Made by a program: the position numbers and the translations under genes. Positions 34,812 through 46,528 of a DNA stretch of 64,000 bases are shown here, piece by piece; the stretch's first letter is position 1; each line of letters begins with the position of its first letter. This stretch comes from Viridothelium virens. Lineage: Eukaryota; Ascomycota; Dothideomycetes; Trypetheliales; Trypetheliaceae. A model generated the notes under the pieces. The model made no database searches. It had not been told where the DNA came from and saw only the letters and a program-made list of their open reading frames with translations. The DNA is taken from the NCBI GenBank assembly GCA_010094025.1, contig ML991784.1, forward strand, positions 124,001-188,000. Reading direction: 5' to 3'.

Positions 34812-36193
34812 ATGGCATCTGAAAGCGATTCTAAGCCCATTGATGTGGCCATTGTTGGTGGCGGGCTGGGCGGTCTCAGCTTGGCCGTTGGCTTGCTCAA
34901 GCATCCCCATCTTCAAGTCCAAATATATGAATCCGCAGAAACTTTTTCAGAGATTGGTGCAGGGTTGGATATCGCTCCTAACGCTCAACGAGCTCTCAAA
35001 CTTATCGACCCGAAGCTCGAGCAGGCTTACTCTTCACAGGCCACTCATAACATTGAGGAAGACATGGGAACTGTCTGGTTCGATTACCGGAATGAAGCGG
35101 GCCAAACCATCGCAGCGCCCAGGAGTGAGACTGGGGTCTTTTCGGTACATCGCGCCAAGCTTGTAGACGAATTGGCCAAATTGATACCCAAGGAGGTAGC
35201 GCACTTCAAAAAAGAACTTGGACAAATCGAAAATCTTGAATCAAACCGAGTCAAGCTTCGATTCAAAGATGGCACTTCGGCTACTGCTGATTGCGCCATT
35301 GGTGCCGATGGTGTTCATAGTGTCGTTCGCAAGTATCTACTCGGAGAACAGAGTCCGGCAGCGGATCCGATCTTCTCTGGCACCGTAGTGTATAGAGGTA
35401 AAGCACAATCGTGTTCAAATCGACATCCTGGCTGACCAAACTATTTCCAGTGGCACCCCCAATACAGGAGGCGATTGCTGCTCTTGGCAAGACATGCGCA
35501 CAGACCGGCCAATGCCATGTAGGGAAAGGCCGTTGCATAGTAACTTACCCCATTGACTATGGGCAAAGCTTGAACATCGCTGCTCTCAATGCCTCTTATG
35601 ACCACTGGGATGGTCCTTGGGCCAAGCGAGCTGAGCATAGCAAAATTGCTGAAGAATTTTCGGATTTGGGTCCACAAGTACAGAAGATCATCAAGTTGTT
35701 CGATCGTCCTGGGGTTTTGATGAGATCTGTCTGGGAGTATCCGTTGGCACCAACATACGTCCATGGTAATTTGGCTATGATTGGTGATGCTGCTCATGCC
35801 ATGGTCCCCTTTCAAGGTCAAGCACGATCTTCTCAACTCATTTTTTTCTCCGATCTAATTACCCTTCTAGGTCAAGGAGCGTCGCAAACGATGGAAGATG
35901 TGTTTGTCCTACAAGCGCTATTCGCCTTGGTGGATACACCGGCCAAGATACCTATGGCTTTTCAGGCTTACGATACCATTCGTCGACCGCGATCACAAAA
36001 GGTGTGGGAAACAAGTCGTGAGGCTGGCAAGCTCATAACATTGCGTCTTCCAGGTGTAATGGACGATGAGAAAGCGTTCAGAGACGATGTGTCCACACGA
36101 ATGGACTGGATCTGGAATGGGGACATCGCAGGTGAGGGAAGAGCGGCAGTAGCTATGTATGAACAACTGGTAGTCGGGGAGTGTGCGCAATAG
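34812..36193 (+). CDS. FAD-dependent monooxygenase, salicylate-hydroxylase-like
   Basis: Three exons, 34812..35397, 35451..35816 and 35871..36193, give 424 aa. Family signatures in order: the FAD-binding Rossmann motif (VAIVGGGLGGLSLAVGLL), the DG motif (GADGVHSVVR) and the GD motif (NLAMIGDAAHAMVPFQGQGA) that contacts the FAD ribityl chain. This places it in the class A flavoprotein hydroxylases, which use NAD(P)H and O2 to hydroxylate aromatic substrates; salicylate or a related phenol is plausible but not shown. There is no signal peptide or C-terminal membrane helix. Intron 2 (54 nt) is a multiple of three and has no stop, so retention would insert 18 residues right after the flavin-binding GD motif. 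It stands alone, without other aromatic-degradation genes. Confidence 0.9.
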
Positions 36194-36604
36194 CGAAACG
36201 TTCTCCTGGTGAAACTTGTACGCTGGCTCATTAGCCGCATTGGAGAAACGTCAAATAACTCCAGGTTCTGAATGTAGTAATAGGTAGCGAAATACAGACC
36301 GGCGTATCCCCTCTTACGCTTCGCTGACCTAATTGTTATTCTAGCATATGAAACTGCTTCAAAAGGTAAGAAGATGTCGTCAGCCCCCAATGCTCATTGT
36401 CTAGCTTCTCGACTGTAAGCTTTTCCACAAGAATCTAAACATTATATGCTTTGAGTCGGGCTCTATGAAGATGCTCCAAGCACAAGATCAGGGGAGTGGG
36501 GTGGCCTTGATTTGAGTTGTCACCCCACCGGAGCCAGATCCGAGGCGAAACTTTGGCGTTCATTCCCAATCTTGTAACACATAGCACGATGATGCAGCAT
36601 CGTC
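36194..36604. other. Intergenic, no gene seen
   Basis: This is the 3' flank of the monooxygenase gene and the promoter side of the Dph1 gene. Nothing is recognised. Confidence 0.4.
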
Positions 36605-38019
36605 ATGGAGTCAGATAGAGCGGAGACAAACCTTAGCACAGATATATCTCGCGATCTAGAAGAAGAACTCCCAGCCAGAGTCAAGCAGCCAAAGAGGAGA
36701 TTTATTGGCAAACGGGCCGTAGCGGAGAGATCCGTGGCAGTTCCCGGCCAGAATAGGAATGTCGAGGACTCTGGAGCGATACAAAGTGTGGACCACATCG
36801 TTATGTTGAAGCAGGGGAGCTGTAAGCTAATATTGAAACAGTTACGCAGCCTCGAAGAATTCTGAGGCCAATAAATCAGGTGCCGTCCGAGATCTTAGAG
36901 GATTCAGACATCAACGATGCCATCAATCTCCTTCCATCGAATTATTCATTCGAAATACACAAGACGATCCATCGGATCCGGAGTTCAGGAGCGAAGAAAG
37001 TCGCACTTCAGTTTCCTGAAGGGTTGCTTTTATTTGCGACCACAATATCCGACATCCTTACCAAATTCTGCCCAGGCATCGAGACATTGATTATGGGCGA
37101 TGTCACCTACGGCGCTTGCTGTATCGACGACTACACCGCTCGGGCTCTAGGATGCGATTTGCTCGTTCACTATGCTCACAGCTGTTTGATCCCCGTTGAT
37201 GTCACTAAGATCAAGACGCTATATGTCTTCGTGGATATAAGCATCGATGTGCAACACCTGCTTGCCACCGTTGAGCGCAACTTTCCTTCTGGCAAAACCA
37301 TTGCTATAGTCGGCACCATCCAATTCAATGCCACCCTTCACGGTACTAAAGCGGCGCTTGAGAAGGCAGGATTCAAAGTTCTGATACCACAGATCATGCC
37401 CTTGAGCAAAGGTGAGATCCTCGGCTGTACTTCACCACGCCTCAGCGACAACGCTGCGGATCTCATTCTCTATCTTGGGGATGGACGCTTCCATCTCGAG
37501 TCTGCAATGATACACAATCCCCAGCTTCCCGCCTACCGGTACGACCCATACTCACGACGCTTGACCCGGGAAACTTACGACCACGAGGAGATGCAGAGTC
37601 TGCGTCGCGATGCTATCACACAAGCTCGCAAAGCGAAGAAATGGGGTCTCATTCTCGGCTCGTTGGGCCGACAAGGTAATCCGCATACCATGACCATGAT
37701 CGAGAATCACCTCCGGGAGCGAGGCGTTCCTTGGATCAACCTCCTGCTAAGCGAGATTTTCCCCGGCAAATTGGCAATTATGAGCGACGTTGAGTGCTGG
37801 GTACAGATTGCGTGTCCGCGGTTGAGCATTGATTGGGGCTACGCATTTCCACGACCGCTGTTGACGCCGTACGAGGCATTGGTAGTGTTGGGGCAAAGGA
37901 GGGGATGGGATGCAGACGGAGGTGAAGGAACCGGAGTGTATCCTATGGACTTCTATAGCAAGGAGGGCCTTGGGAGAACAAAGCCGCAGGAGACCAGCGC
38001 TGTTGTCGGAGCATCATGA
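36605..38019 (+). CDS. dph1: Diphthamide synthase subunit Dph1
   Basis: Two exons, 36605..36787 and 36850..38019, give about 450 aa. The exon 1 donor is uncertain. GTGGAC at 36788 is the only one that keeps frame with the CGCAG acceptor, after which the protein reads [17 protein letters not shown]. Dph1 pairs with Dph2 as a radical-SAM-like [4Fe-4S] enzyme that moves the 3-amino-3-carboxypropyl group from SAM to a His of elongation factor 2, the first step of diphthamide synthesis. Cluster-type cysteines are present in [25 protein letters not shown] and [30 protein letters not shown] and [17 protein letters not shown] are typical of Dph1 rather than Dph2. The Lys/Arg-rich N-terminal region ([11 protein letters not shown]) is also usual in fungi. 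Confidence 0.93.
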
Positions 38020-38576
38020 TACTCTTCCCCGTTGGCGCATTGTTTTGCGCTCGGCTGAACATAAGGAGTTACACTGTAACGGTATTTGTCTAGATGTAGA
38101 GCATACGCAGATCAATAAAAATGCAATGGAAGAGATGCTCGCAGCCGAGATGGTGAAGAATGATCGAGCAAGTGATGCTCCGTGCAACGTTTTGCTTCTG
38201 TTGTGATGACAATCATGGGCTGATAGGATCTAGGTAGGCCCGATAGGCACGATAGGGTGGAGGGGTTTCGTTGCTGAGGATTGTACTAGAACAGAATGGG
38301 ATAGCTAAGCGACTACCCGCACCACCACGCAAGGCCTTCAGATTTTCCGCGAAACCACAATCAATTCCACCTACGACAACCATCAGCCTAATACACCCGA
38401 TCAATTGCCCTGGTGAAGGCAGTGACATTCTAGGTGAGCAGGCCATCGATCCGAATACTTTCATGGTGTTCTACATAGTAGTGGACACCGGCCAGAGTCT
38501 GTAGTGGAGGCTGTCCTTTCAGTACAGTATTTGACTGACATCGAGATTTGTACAGTCACGTTCATCAACCGCAATC
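38020..38576. other. Upstream region of the eS8 gene
   Basis: This is the 3' flank of dph1 and the promoter of the ribosomal protein gene. No other gene is seen. Confidence 0.4.
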
Positions 38577-39321
38577 ATGGGGTATATTCGAATCTTCTCT
38601 CTTTCAAAGATTCCAAACAAGGCTAACAACATCGCAGTATCTCTCGTGATTCTCGTCACAAGCGCTCGGCCACCGGTGCGAAGCGCGCATACTATCGCAA
38701 GAAGCGGTATGCATAACCCGATTGCCTCTACCCCCTTTTGCCAGAAGCCCAAAACTCTGACATCATGGGACATCTAGAGCTTTCGAGAAAGGTCGCCAGC
38801 CTGCTGGGACCCGTATCGGCAACAAGCGTATCCATCTCGTCCGAACCCGCGGCGGTAACCGCAAGTTCCGCGCCCTTCGCCTCGACTCAGGCAACTACAG
38901 TTGGGGCTCTGAGGGTATCGCCCGCAAAGTCCGTGTCATTGCTGTCGCATATCATCCTTCAAACAACGAGCTTGTCCGTACAAATACTTTGACCAAGTCG
39001 GCCGTGGTTCAGATTGACGCTACGCCATTCAGACAGTGGTATGAGGCTCATTACGGGCAATCGCTAGGTCGTCGGAGGCAGCAGCAGAAGGGAGGGGACA
39101 AGGCGGGTGAGGAGGAGACGAAGAAATCGAAGAGTGTCGAGAGGAAGCAAGAGGCAAGATTGAAGAAGCAGGGCAAGGTCGAGCCGGCACTTGAAAGACA
39201 ATTTGAGGGTGGTCGCCTTTTTGCTGTGGTTGCATCGAGACCCGGGCAGAGTGGCCGTGTAGATGGATATGTCTTGGAGGGTGAGGAGTTAGCTTTCTAT
39301 CAGAGGGCCATCAGGAGATAG
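38577..39321 (+). CDS. rps8: 40S ribosomal protein eS8
   Basis: Three exons: 38577..38581 (only ATGGG), 38638..38706 and 38778..39321. Introns are 56 and 71 nt, and the total of 618 nt gives 205 aa, the family length. Joined, the N terminus reads MGISRDSRHKRSATGAKRAY, followed by KKRAFEKGRQPAGTRIG and HLVRTRGGNRKFRALRLDSG, essentially the universal eS8 sequence. The middle insertion rich in Lys/Glu (GGDKAGEEETKKSKSVERKQ) and the C terminus YVLEGEELAFYQRAIRR also match. It is a structural component of the small subunit. A tiny first exon directly after the start codon is common in fungal ribosomal protein genes. The gene follows dph1 on the same strand, but each has its own intergenic region. 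Confidence 0.97.
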
Positions 39322-39971
39322 AAGCTACAAATGTGTACACTTGCCTAAGAGCTTTGCACTTGCGGGGTCTGGGTACTGGGGTCTTCAATTCAGTGTGGAT
39401 AATAGGCCACATCAACCGAAAATCAATGACACAATGAGATACACCAAGTCTTTGCCATTTTTCTCTAGCAGTTACCGTTGTCGCGCTTCACATTTATGAA
39501 ACCTTAGAAATCAAGAGTTACATTTCCTAGGAGTATTGACTCCGCAACATCAATTAAAGGACAGCACATCGTCTAGCCCATAAAGGTGATGCTCGCTCTA
39601 ATCCTAGCCTAATCCTCCAAAATATAGCATTAACGAACTCCCGGGGAACTAGGGCAAAAAGATCAGTCCACATATGTATTCTGAAGACTTCAAATCGTTC
39701 TGAACTACTTCCCTGGGAATGCGTCTACTTACTGCCGGCCTACTTTTTCGACATTGTATCTCCAGTACAGCCACGTCTGTGTGACACGATTTTCGGGACT
39801 GGGCTTTGATTTGTTCTTATAGAAATGGTGAAAAAAAGAAAAAAGGATCGAGGAAAAGATGAATGACACAGATGTGGAAGTGTAGTACCTTATGTATGTA
39901 CAGCCATGCAAAAAAAAAGTCCGCCTGCTGGCGCCAGAAAATTGCTGGGGGGTGCCCCGACACTTGTCCTA
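39322..39971. other. Convergent 3' flanks
   Basis: This lies between the stops of the eS8 gene and the kinase-like gene. No gene or clear repeat is seen. Confidence 0.4.
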
Positions 39972-41434
39972 TCAGATACCCCAGATCTGATCAAAGAGCA
40001 GAATGTTCGCCTCATTATAGTCACGGAAGCCCATTACTGGTCTTAGATCTTTCGCTTCGAACTTGCGGAGAATATCTTCCATCCTGTTCTTCACGACCGT
40101 GTCTTTCATAGCGGTCACATTTTCGCGGATGATCCTAATGAATTTGAACCTGTACTTCGTAGGTCCGCAAACAATCAAGTTGCTTTGCTGCTGCAGCGGG
40201 AAGGTAACGCGGAGGAAGTAGTAAGCGACTCGGACAGCGGCATCGATCCTGCCATTGCCGGCAAGCGTGAGAGAGACGCAAAGCCCGGCGTCCATCGATT
40301 GGGAGTGCGTCAGACCAAGTGTTTCAATACTCTCGGTGATCAGTCGGCGGTAGAGCTTCAATGAATGTGCGGCTGAGACTCCAAATGTTGTACATGCCTC
40401 CAAATTCCTGTACTCGAAGTATGTGGGATCGTCGAGAGATCGTTTGACTGGCTTATAGGTCTTAGAGAACTTGAAAGCGATTTGATACTTGTTACGCTTT
40501 TGAAGGTTCTTCAGGATTGCAAGCGCAACTTGCAGGCTGGGGACCTCCCGAAGAGGGTTTTCCATGTATGGGGAAAGAAACCACTCAATGTCCCCGCCAG
40601 CCTGCACTCGCTCAACTAATTCTCGGTCCTTACAGAAGTGTCAGCTCGATATCTTCTCGCTTTTTTCTTTCTTTTTCCTGTTGTGCACATACCCTACGTT
40701 CGGCCATTCTCTTCATTGAACTCTCCAACTGATTGAAGTCTGCCTCCTTCCTTTTTTGCCATGGCTCCCCAGCTCGAACGTTTGAACGTAACTCAGAGTG
40801 ACTGAAATCGATTAATACTACACGTTCCTCGATGGGTCTTGCAGAGTCGGACACGGAGCAACGGATCATCACATTATTTGAATGTGTGTCTGCGTGCGTA
40901 ACACCCGCTTCGTGTAGAATTTCCAAAGTCATTTTGAGCGCTTCCCAGATTCTTCCTAGTTCTCCATACCTTAACCCGTAGCGACGCTGCCTATTAAATA
41001 GAGTTTCTCCTTCAACGAATTCCAACCCGAGAGCCTTGTAGTTGCTGTCTCCCTTGGTATTCGTCGTGATGGAAATTTGTTCGCCAAAATAAGCGGGTAT
41101 GCGACCACGAAGGCCCTCAATGTCCTGGAGAATCTCGAAAGCGTCTTTCTCGACCTTGAATGCTTTGAAGTTTTTGTCGATGGAAGGGTCATCCTTAAAC
41201 TAGAACGAGCTCGACTTAGCACTTTGTAAATCCAGGACTCTCTTCTTGCAATAACGCAAATACCTCTTTGATCGCTATATCGTGCTTCACATGGTAGACC
41301 GCTCCGGTGACACCCCGACCAAGTTGTTTTACCACTGACGTCCGCTTCGGATCCGCATGAGCAATTCGTCGCCTCTTACCGTCGCCTGTCGGCATTTTTT
41401 CAGCCACACGCTTAGTACCCAAAGGCGGTGCCAT
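39972..41434 (-). CDS. Protein-kinase-like protein of unknown family
   Basis: Three exons, 41434..41264, 41199..40693 and 40628..39972, with two 64-nt introns and frame kept at both junctions, give 444 aa. A basic N terminus (KRVAEKMPTGDGKRRRIAH) precedes a glycine-rich loop (KQLGRGVTGAVYHV) and the ATP-binding Lys in IAIKEF. The hinge-like LEFVEGETLF leads to a catalytic loop GVTHADTHSNNVMI, which keeps the H-x-D-x4-N spacing but has His in place of the usual Lys. The metal site is LIDFSHSE (DFS rather than DFG). The last ~200 residues are helical and have no domain I recognise. The core therefore looks like a phosphotransferase, closer to RIO/Bud32 or small-molecule kinases than to classic protein kinases. 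Substrate and role are unknown. Confidence 0.72.
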
Positions 41435-41832
41435 AGTCGAGGTGCTCGGAATCCTTTTTGGAATGTCCCTCAAGGTAAACGAAAAGACGACTCCGGATCA
41501 ACAATATAGAAGAGAAAGTAATACTGTCTCGGTCATCAAAAGGTTTGACGTGGGAGACGAGCCGAACCTGCGTTTCAGTCTGGGGGAGGCGGTGGAATAA
41601 ACTAGAAAGCGGAGTGTAAGATGGAGGATCACAGGAGCCGTCTTCCAGAAGCAAATTATACGACAGGGCGATGTTAGATAAGTGAATACTGTGATGAGCC
41701 CCGCGGGACTCATATGTGTTTTCCGCCGAAGTGATCTTCGAACCCAATTGCTCTCATTGTGACATGCCGTGTTTGATCTACACATCTCTGGCCAGTAGTC
41801 AATCAAGGCTCCGCTACAACAATAGCTTCCAT
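41435..41832. other. Intergenic between kinase-like gene and ate1
   Basis: This is the promoter side of the kinase-like gene and the 3' flank of ate1, both on the minus strand. No gene is seen. Confidence 0.4.
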
Positions 41833-43606
41833 TTATCGGCCAAACTTCAAAACCACCTCGCCAGCAAGTTGAGGTCCAACGCAGGCTGCAAACTCCGCGA
41901 CGACACCTTTGATGGACTGTGCGTCTTCGATAGAGCCTTGACCCCAAGAGATAATGTCCTGAAGCCATACATTAGCCAGCAGGAAGCTGATGTAGAAATC
42001 CCTTGCATTTGCTTACTTCGGTATTCACTTGCCGGTTCCTCACTTTGATCTTCATACGGTCAAGGTCAATTTGACTTTCTACCTCCTCCGCGGTCATTAC
42101 ACCTGGCATGCCCAGCTCTAGCAAAGAGAGGCCCGTGTCCGCGGCGGTCTCGGAATCAGGGATAGTGTACAAGTCGTTCTCAGCCCGGGTTCCTTCTTGA
42201 ACAGCTTGTTCGTCCTCAAGTTCGTTCGTGTCTTGTCTATTAGCTTTCTCTTCCGTAGTTCGGTTCATTTCCCGCTCGGCATCTTCGTTTCCCAGCTCTA
42301 CCCTCTTTCGCTTCCTCGTCTGGTCTACTAAACTTTGTGCAATGTCTCGACTTACATATTTGCGCTGATCTAAGGCATCTCGAAACTCTCCATCTAAAGA
42401 AACCCACTCGTAACTCTCTGGATCCAACACCATCTGCGGCTTGTAGTCTCCCTTGTACCGCATCTTCACACACTCATGGATATAGTAACCCATATAGTAC
42501 CACTGGTACCCACCCTCTACCGCCAGAGCGGCTTCTCGGAGCGCACTTAGTTTCCCGAAGCTCCATTTCTCGAAGTCTGAGTGGTAGAGGAAGTAGACCC
42601 CGCTGACACAGTGGGGGAGCAAGTCAAGGACACCGAGCGCGATGAGTCGCCCATCGAGACGGTAGAGCTGATGGTAGGAGCCCAGCTTTTGCTCCTTTCG
42701 ATCTTCGCCCGGGTCGCCTTCAGCCTCTGCACCTGAATCTGGCTTAAGGAGGCGCGTGCGTCGTCGGAGAGGGGAGTCGCAAAGGAAACGGCGGAAGCCG
42801 GAGCGGACAATCTTGTCTGGAGGGTCGTGGTGTACGTGCTCTTGGTAGTTGGCGTATAGGGTGAACTTTTCCTCCGTGAAATCGTCGGGCTCGAGACTGA
42901 CCTCGAAATGGTGGGCGGGTGGGGGTGGCTCGCGGAGTCGGCCGCGTTCGGATTCGTGGACGGTGCGGAGGAGATTGAAGCCCTCATTCTTCTCGCGCCT
43001 CTTATCTCTATCGCTCGCGTGAGCTGTTACCTTAAAAGATCTTGTGTGATGTCGGCATCTCTTGGGTTTTATAGTGGAGAGCGGGGCTTTGTGGGGTATT
43101 GCTTGAATTTGAGTGACGCACTCCTTAGGCTTAGGATGCAGCCTTGCGGCTTCTTTTGCATAATCCTCGCCAATGACATATCGATTCCATCGGTTCACAG
43201 CCTGCCGTTGGTCTTTTGAGGCCTTCAGCTGTGCAGCCGGAAGCCTGTTGGGATTCAAGAAGCTTGCATCAGCATGGGCTTGCTTGTTCGGATGCGGACG
43301 TGGGAGCTGGGCCGTACCGGATTGTGTAATGTGGACAGCATGACCTCCACTGATCTGGCTTGTAGAGAAGGGTTCCGGACCTGCTTCCCCACGCGGGATC
43401 CCTTATTAGCTTGTGCTGCCTATCGTGGCTCCACAACTTCTTGAGAGCGCTTTGACAATTTTTTTAGGAGTACACAGGCACAGCATGCTGCGAGCTAAAA
43501 GTTGGACAGAAACTTTACCTTCTCCATCCTCGGTCAACTAGTGCCTGATAGTGGCTTGGGTCGAGTGAGTCTGTTGCCGCATAGTAGTTTGCGCCTGCCG
43601 AGCAGT
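41833..43606 (-). CDS. ate1: Arginyl-tRNA-protein transferase Ate1 (first exon not located)
   Basis: Four exons are supported: 43606..43519, 43380..43318, 43244..42017 and 41958..41833. All three internal junctions keep frame. Joined, they give about 501 residues. Ate1 transfers Arg from Arg-tRNA to N-terminal Asp/Glu or oxidised Cys, marking proteins for the N-degron pathway. Visible: the N-terminal Cys-containing region (CSAGANYYAATDSLDPSHYQ), LVDRGWRRSGTLLYKPDQ, SCCPHYTIRLPAAQLK, and the catalytic fold with LPHCVSGVYFLYHSDF and YYMGYYIHECVKMRYKGDYK. The C terminus ends VAEFAACVGPQLAGEVVLKF. The family has a CGYC motif at the very start. The first supported exon begins after a CTGAG acceptor with two bases that would complete the Tyr of that motif, so a short exon with the start codon must lie upstream; I could not find it. 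Confidence 0.9.
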
Positions 43607-45327
43607 CTCAGCAACTGGGTAGCAACAAGTGGGGGGTAGTACGGGTGCCGCAGGCACTTAGAAAGGAGTCTAAGAAGGGGTGCGGGTGAGGGAAGCGCAA
43701 AGACCACTACGGCTGACGTGCGTAGTGGTTCATTCAGGCAAGCTGCATGCAACTTCCCCACGGAAAGAATGAGAATGGAAGGTGAGCACGTGATGTATGA
43801 GATATAGAGAAAAACCTGAAGGCAGGACGAAAGGGGACGAGAACGGGGCGGTGAGAAAAAACGAGATTGACGGCCAGAGGTCAAGCAAAGGACGAAAGGG
43901 CGGTAAAACAAAACGACCGAGCATCTGGCAAAGCAAGCTTGAACGCACGAGTATTGGGAATTCTCTGACTTGAATGCTTGTCCTGGCAATAACCGCACGA
44001 TCCGCTCTGATAGCCTACATTCACACATCAGCATTCCGGCCGAATATAATGGCAGCACCGCCCGCTGGAAGAGCGTGAACCAGCGAACTGGGCACGCGCA
44101 GTCACAACAGGAGATGAGTGGACCGGAAATTGTACCAATTGGTCGCAGGATGGAGGTAGCGCTGCCATCGTGTTCCGGGGCCTGCATGCTGCAGGACAAG
44201 CGTTAAGCAAAGTGGGATGTCGATGGCGGGGCTGCTTTCCAGCTCTGCTTGCTTGGCGGGGATGGACGCGGGTACTGAGGTGTTCGCGAAGCCTTAGGCG
44301 AGGCTTCTATGCGTCAGATCGCGGGCACCGGCGGACGGCGATTTCGGCAAGTGACCGTGGAATGGGTGAGATGCGTGTGTAAGGTAGGGAGGACGTTACT
44401 CAGAGCGGTGCAGAGCGTGTTTGAGGTTTGCCGTCTCGAAATGCGATCGCCGTTGCCTCGCGCCGCCTCCTCTAAGTACCTCCGGAGGTAAGGCAGGTCA
44501 GGGTCGTAAGGGCAGACGTTAGATGAAGCTCTAGCTGAGGCACGTCACGATGCAGCACGCCGGGCCAACGCTGAGAGCAGTGGTACTGACACGCCGCGTC
44601 TTCTAGGCGAGAACGAGGCAAGACGAGGCAGATTTTCGATTTGAGTGGTGCTGCTCCACCATGCCTTGCGTGCAGCTAGATGACGAGAGGCCGCAGTCGC
44701 GCTCAGGGTCCTGCGCCTGCTTATGAGCATGAGCATGATCATGATCATGATCATCTCCCACGCCCGCCGCCCGTCCTTCACACGCCAGCCCAGCACCAGC
44801 CCGGCCGCGAAAATCGTGTAAGCATCGAGACGTGGTGGAGCGACGAGAGCTCAATCGGTAGCGTTTAGCGGTTACCTGGATTCGGCGCATGTGCTGCCCA
44901 CTCGGCGCGCCTTCGCTAACCTCAATTTTCTCTCTAGCGAGCCTTGAAAAACCTCGTCTCCCCTACCCTGACTTCCCTTTCACTCGCTCGTTCTATCATC
45001 ATGTCGGACCTTAGCCTGAGCCTCCTCTCCTCCTCGCGGACTCACCAAGACTGCCCCAAATCTAGGCCTCCCCGCAATTGAACCTGATTCTTTACCGCTT
45101 GGCTCTTGCCTCCAGCTCAGCCTCAACAAAAGTAACACGACCAATTCGGCTGCCACCACGCCTCTTTCAAACCCATACCTCACTCCTGACCACAGTCGAT
45201 CGTTCCTTGTCAAATTTCCGGCTTCAAACTCACGTGCTCCGGCTCCTTCACCGGATATAAGGCTGCTCTTGCTCGGCTAACCACTCCTTGAAGCTCGTTT
45301 TCTCCGAGCCAAACCGGCCCCACGCTG
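43607..45327. other. Long intergenic region with ate1 first exon presumably inside
   Basis: 1.7 kb between ate1 (minus) and the Nudix gene (plus). The missing first exon of ate1 should lie here. It contains a 14-bp perfect palindrome TACCTCCGGAGGTA at 44477-44490 and a short ATGATC-type microsatellite at about 44724-44755. The part nearest the Nudix gene is pyrimidine-rich leader-like sequence. An open frame at 44680..44868 spanning the microsatellite (Glu/His then Asp/His repeats) is not called. Confidence 0.4.
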
Positions 45328-45875
45328 ATGGCTCAAAGCCGATCAATGGTCGCAAGAGAAGGTCGCACAAATCAGAGTGAGTGTTGACTTGGCCTGTTGC
45401 AGGAGTTGCAAGCCCTTTTCAAACCTACAACCGCTAATGCTTTGTAATAGGATATAGCGCGAATGGTGAACGTCTAGTCACCGGCATAGTCCCCCTCTCC
45501 TCGGATAAATATTACGTTTTGCTCATCGGATCGTCCCGTCGTGGTGGCTGGGTTCTTCCCAAAGGCGGCTGGGAACTTGACGAAGCCACTGCTCAGGAGG
45601 CGGCAGTGCGTGAGGCTTGGGAAGAAGGCGGCCTCATTTGCAGAGTTACCTACGACCTCGGCATGATCCCGGAAACGCGACCGCCCCAACAGGTAACGGC
45701 CGAAGCACCCAGAGCGGCCTACCATTTCTTCGAGGCGACCGTCGAGAAACTCGAGGAGAGGTGGCCAGAAATGCACCGAAGTCGACAATGGATGTCCTTT
45801 GCACAAGCAGAAGTCGCCTTAGCAGATCGACCGGAGCTCCTGGATGCTCTTCGTAGGAGTACGATGAGACGTTGA
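45328..45875 (+). CDS. Nudix hydrolase, diphosphoinositol-polyphosphate phosphohydrolase-like
   Basis: Two exons, 45328..45376 and 45451..45875. A 74-nt intron (GTGAGT to AATAG) gives 157 aa. The Nudix box is clear: GGWELDEATAQEAAVREAWEEGG fits G-x5-E-x7-REUXEEXGU, with the upstream SSRRGGWVLPKGGWE typical of the DIPP/Aps1/Ddp1 group. Those enzymes hydrolyse diphosphoinositol polyphosphates and diadenosine polyphosphates and so affect phosphate signalling and polyphosphate. The N terminus (RTNQRYSANGERLVTGIVPL) also matches that group. There is no targeting signal, so it is probably cytosolic or nuclear. Confidence 0.93.
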
Positions 45876-46528
45876 TCACGAATTATGACCCTCGGACTAG
45901 AATATCATTTGCGTTCTTTTCTTTTGATTTTACTTTCGGTTCGTTGTCTCCATCGATCGGACGTCGATTAAGGGTCCTTGGGAAAGTCTACCGAGTTATA
46001 GAACCAATACTACCACTCCGTCTCCTTTTCTTTGGTGCGGATTTTTCTTGATCATATATTTGAAGAGCTGGAAGATTTCTTCAATATTTCATTCTTTTGA
46101 CATGCGTTACCGGCTGATAGACTCGGGATCCGGAAAAGTTTTGCATGGGATCGGAATCGGGCGGCATATTGTCCTTAGCTGAGCGATAGCAGGAAGACCC
46201 AAAAGCAGCACCTGTAATCGTGGATAGATTTGAAAATCAAAGCCCAAAAGCACCATACAAGCCAAAAGCAGCTTTTCCATTGTACATGCCCAGAGCAACT
46301 TGGAAGTCTAGTGCGGCATGGAACAGCTAATTGCGTTCCGCAGCAGATTTTTGCAGTCTTGGACGACCACCTGCCGTCGTCAGAGTGTAGTGGAGATCCA
46401 CCCGCCGTTAGGAGATGGCATGAAGACGGGTCTTTGACAAGGACGCCACGCTCTGACCATCCAATATACTAATAATACAAGTTTGGCATCTGGAATGTAT
46501 TCAAGTGGGCAGCGCCAGCGCCTTTACT
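45876..46528. other. Convergent 3' flanks
   Basis: This lies between the stops of the Nudix gene and the mitochondrial Phe-tRNA synthetase gene. No gene is seen. Confidence 0.4.

Noticed and set aside
33765-36604. Secondary-metabolism or aromatic-degradation cluster around the FAD monooxygenase
   Set aside because: The neighbours are HMG-CoA lyase and Dph1. No transporter, ring-cleavage enzyme or pathway regulator is present, so it is treated as a lone gene.
43534-44199. 221-codon minus-strand frame overlapping ate1
   Set aside because: It reads the ate1 exon at 43519-43606 in a different frame and has no domain; the Ate1 frame there is unmistakable.
44680-44868. Short plus-strand frame with Glu/His and Asp/His repeats
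   Set aside because: The His-rich part is simply the ATGATC microsatellite translated. The remaining residues give no support.
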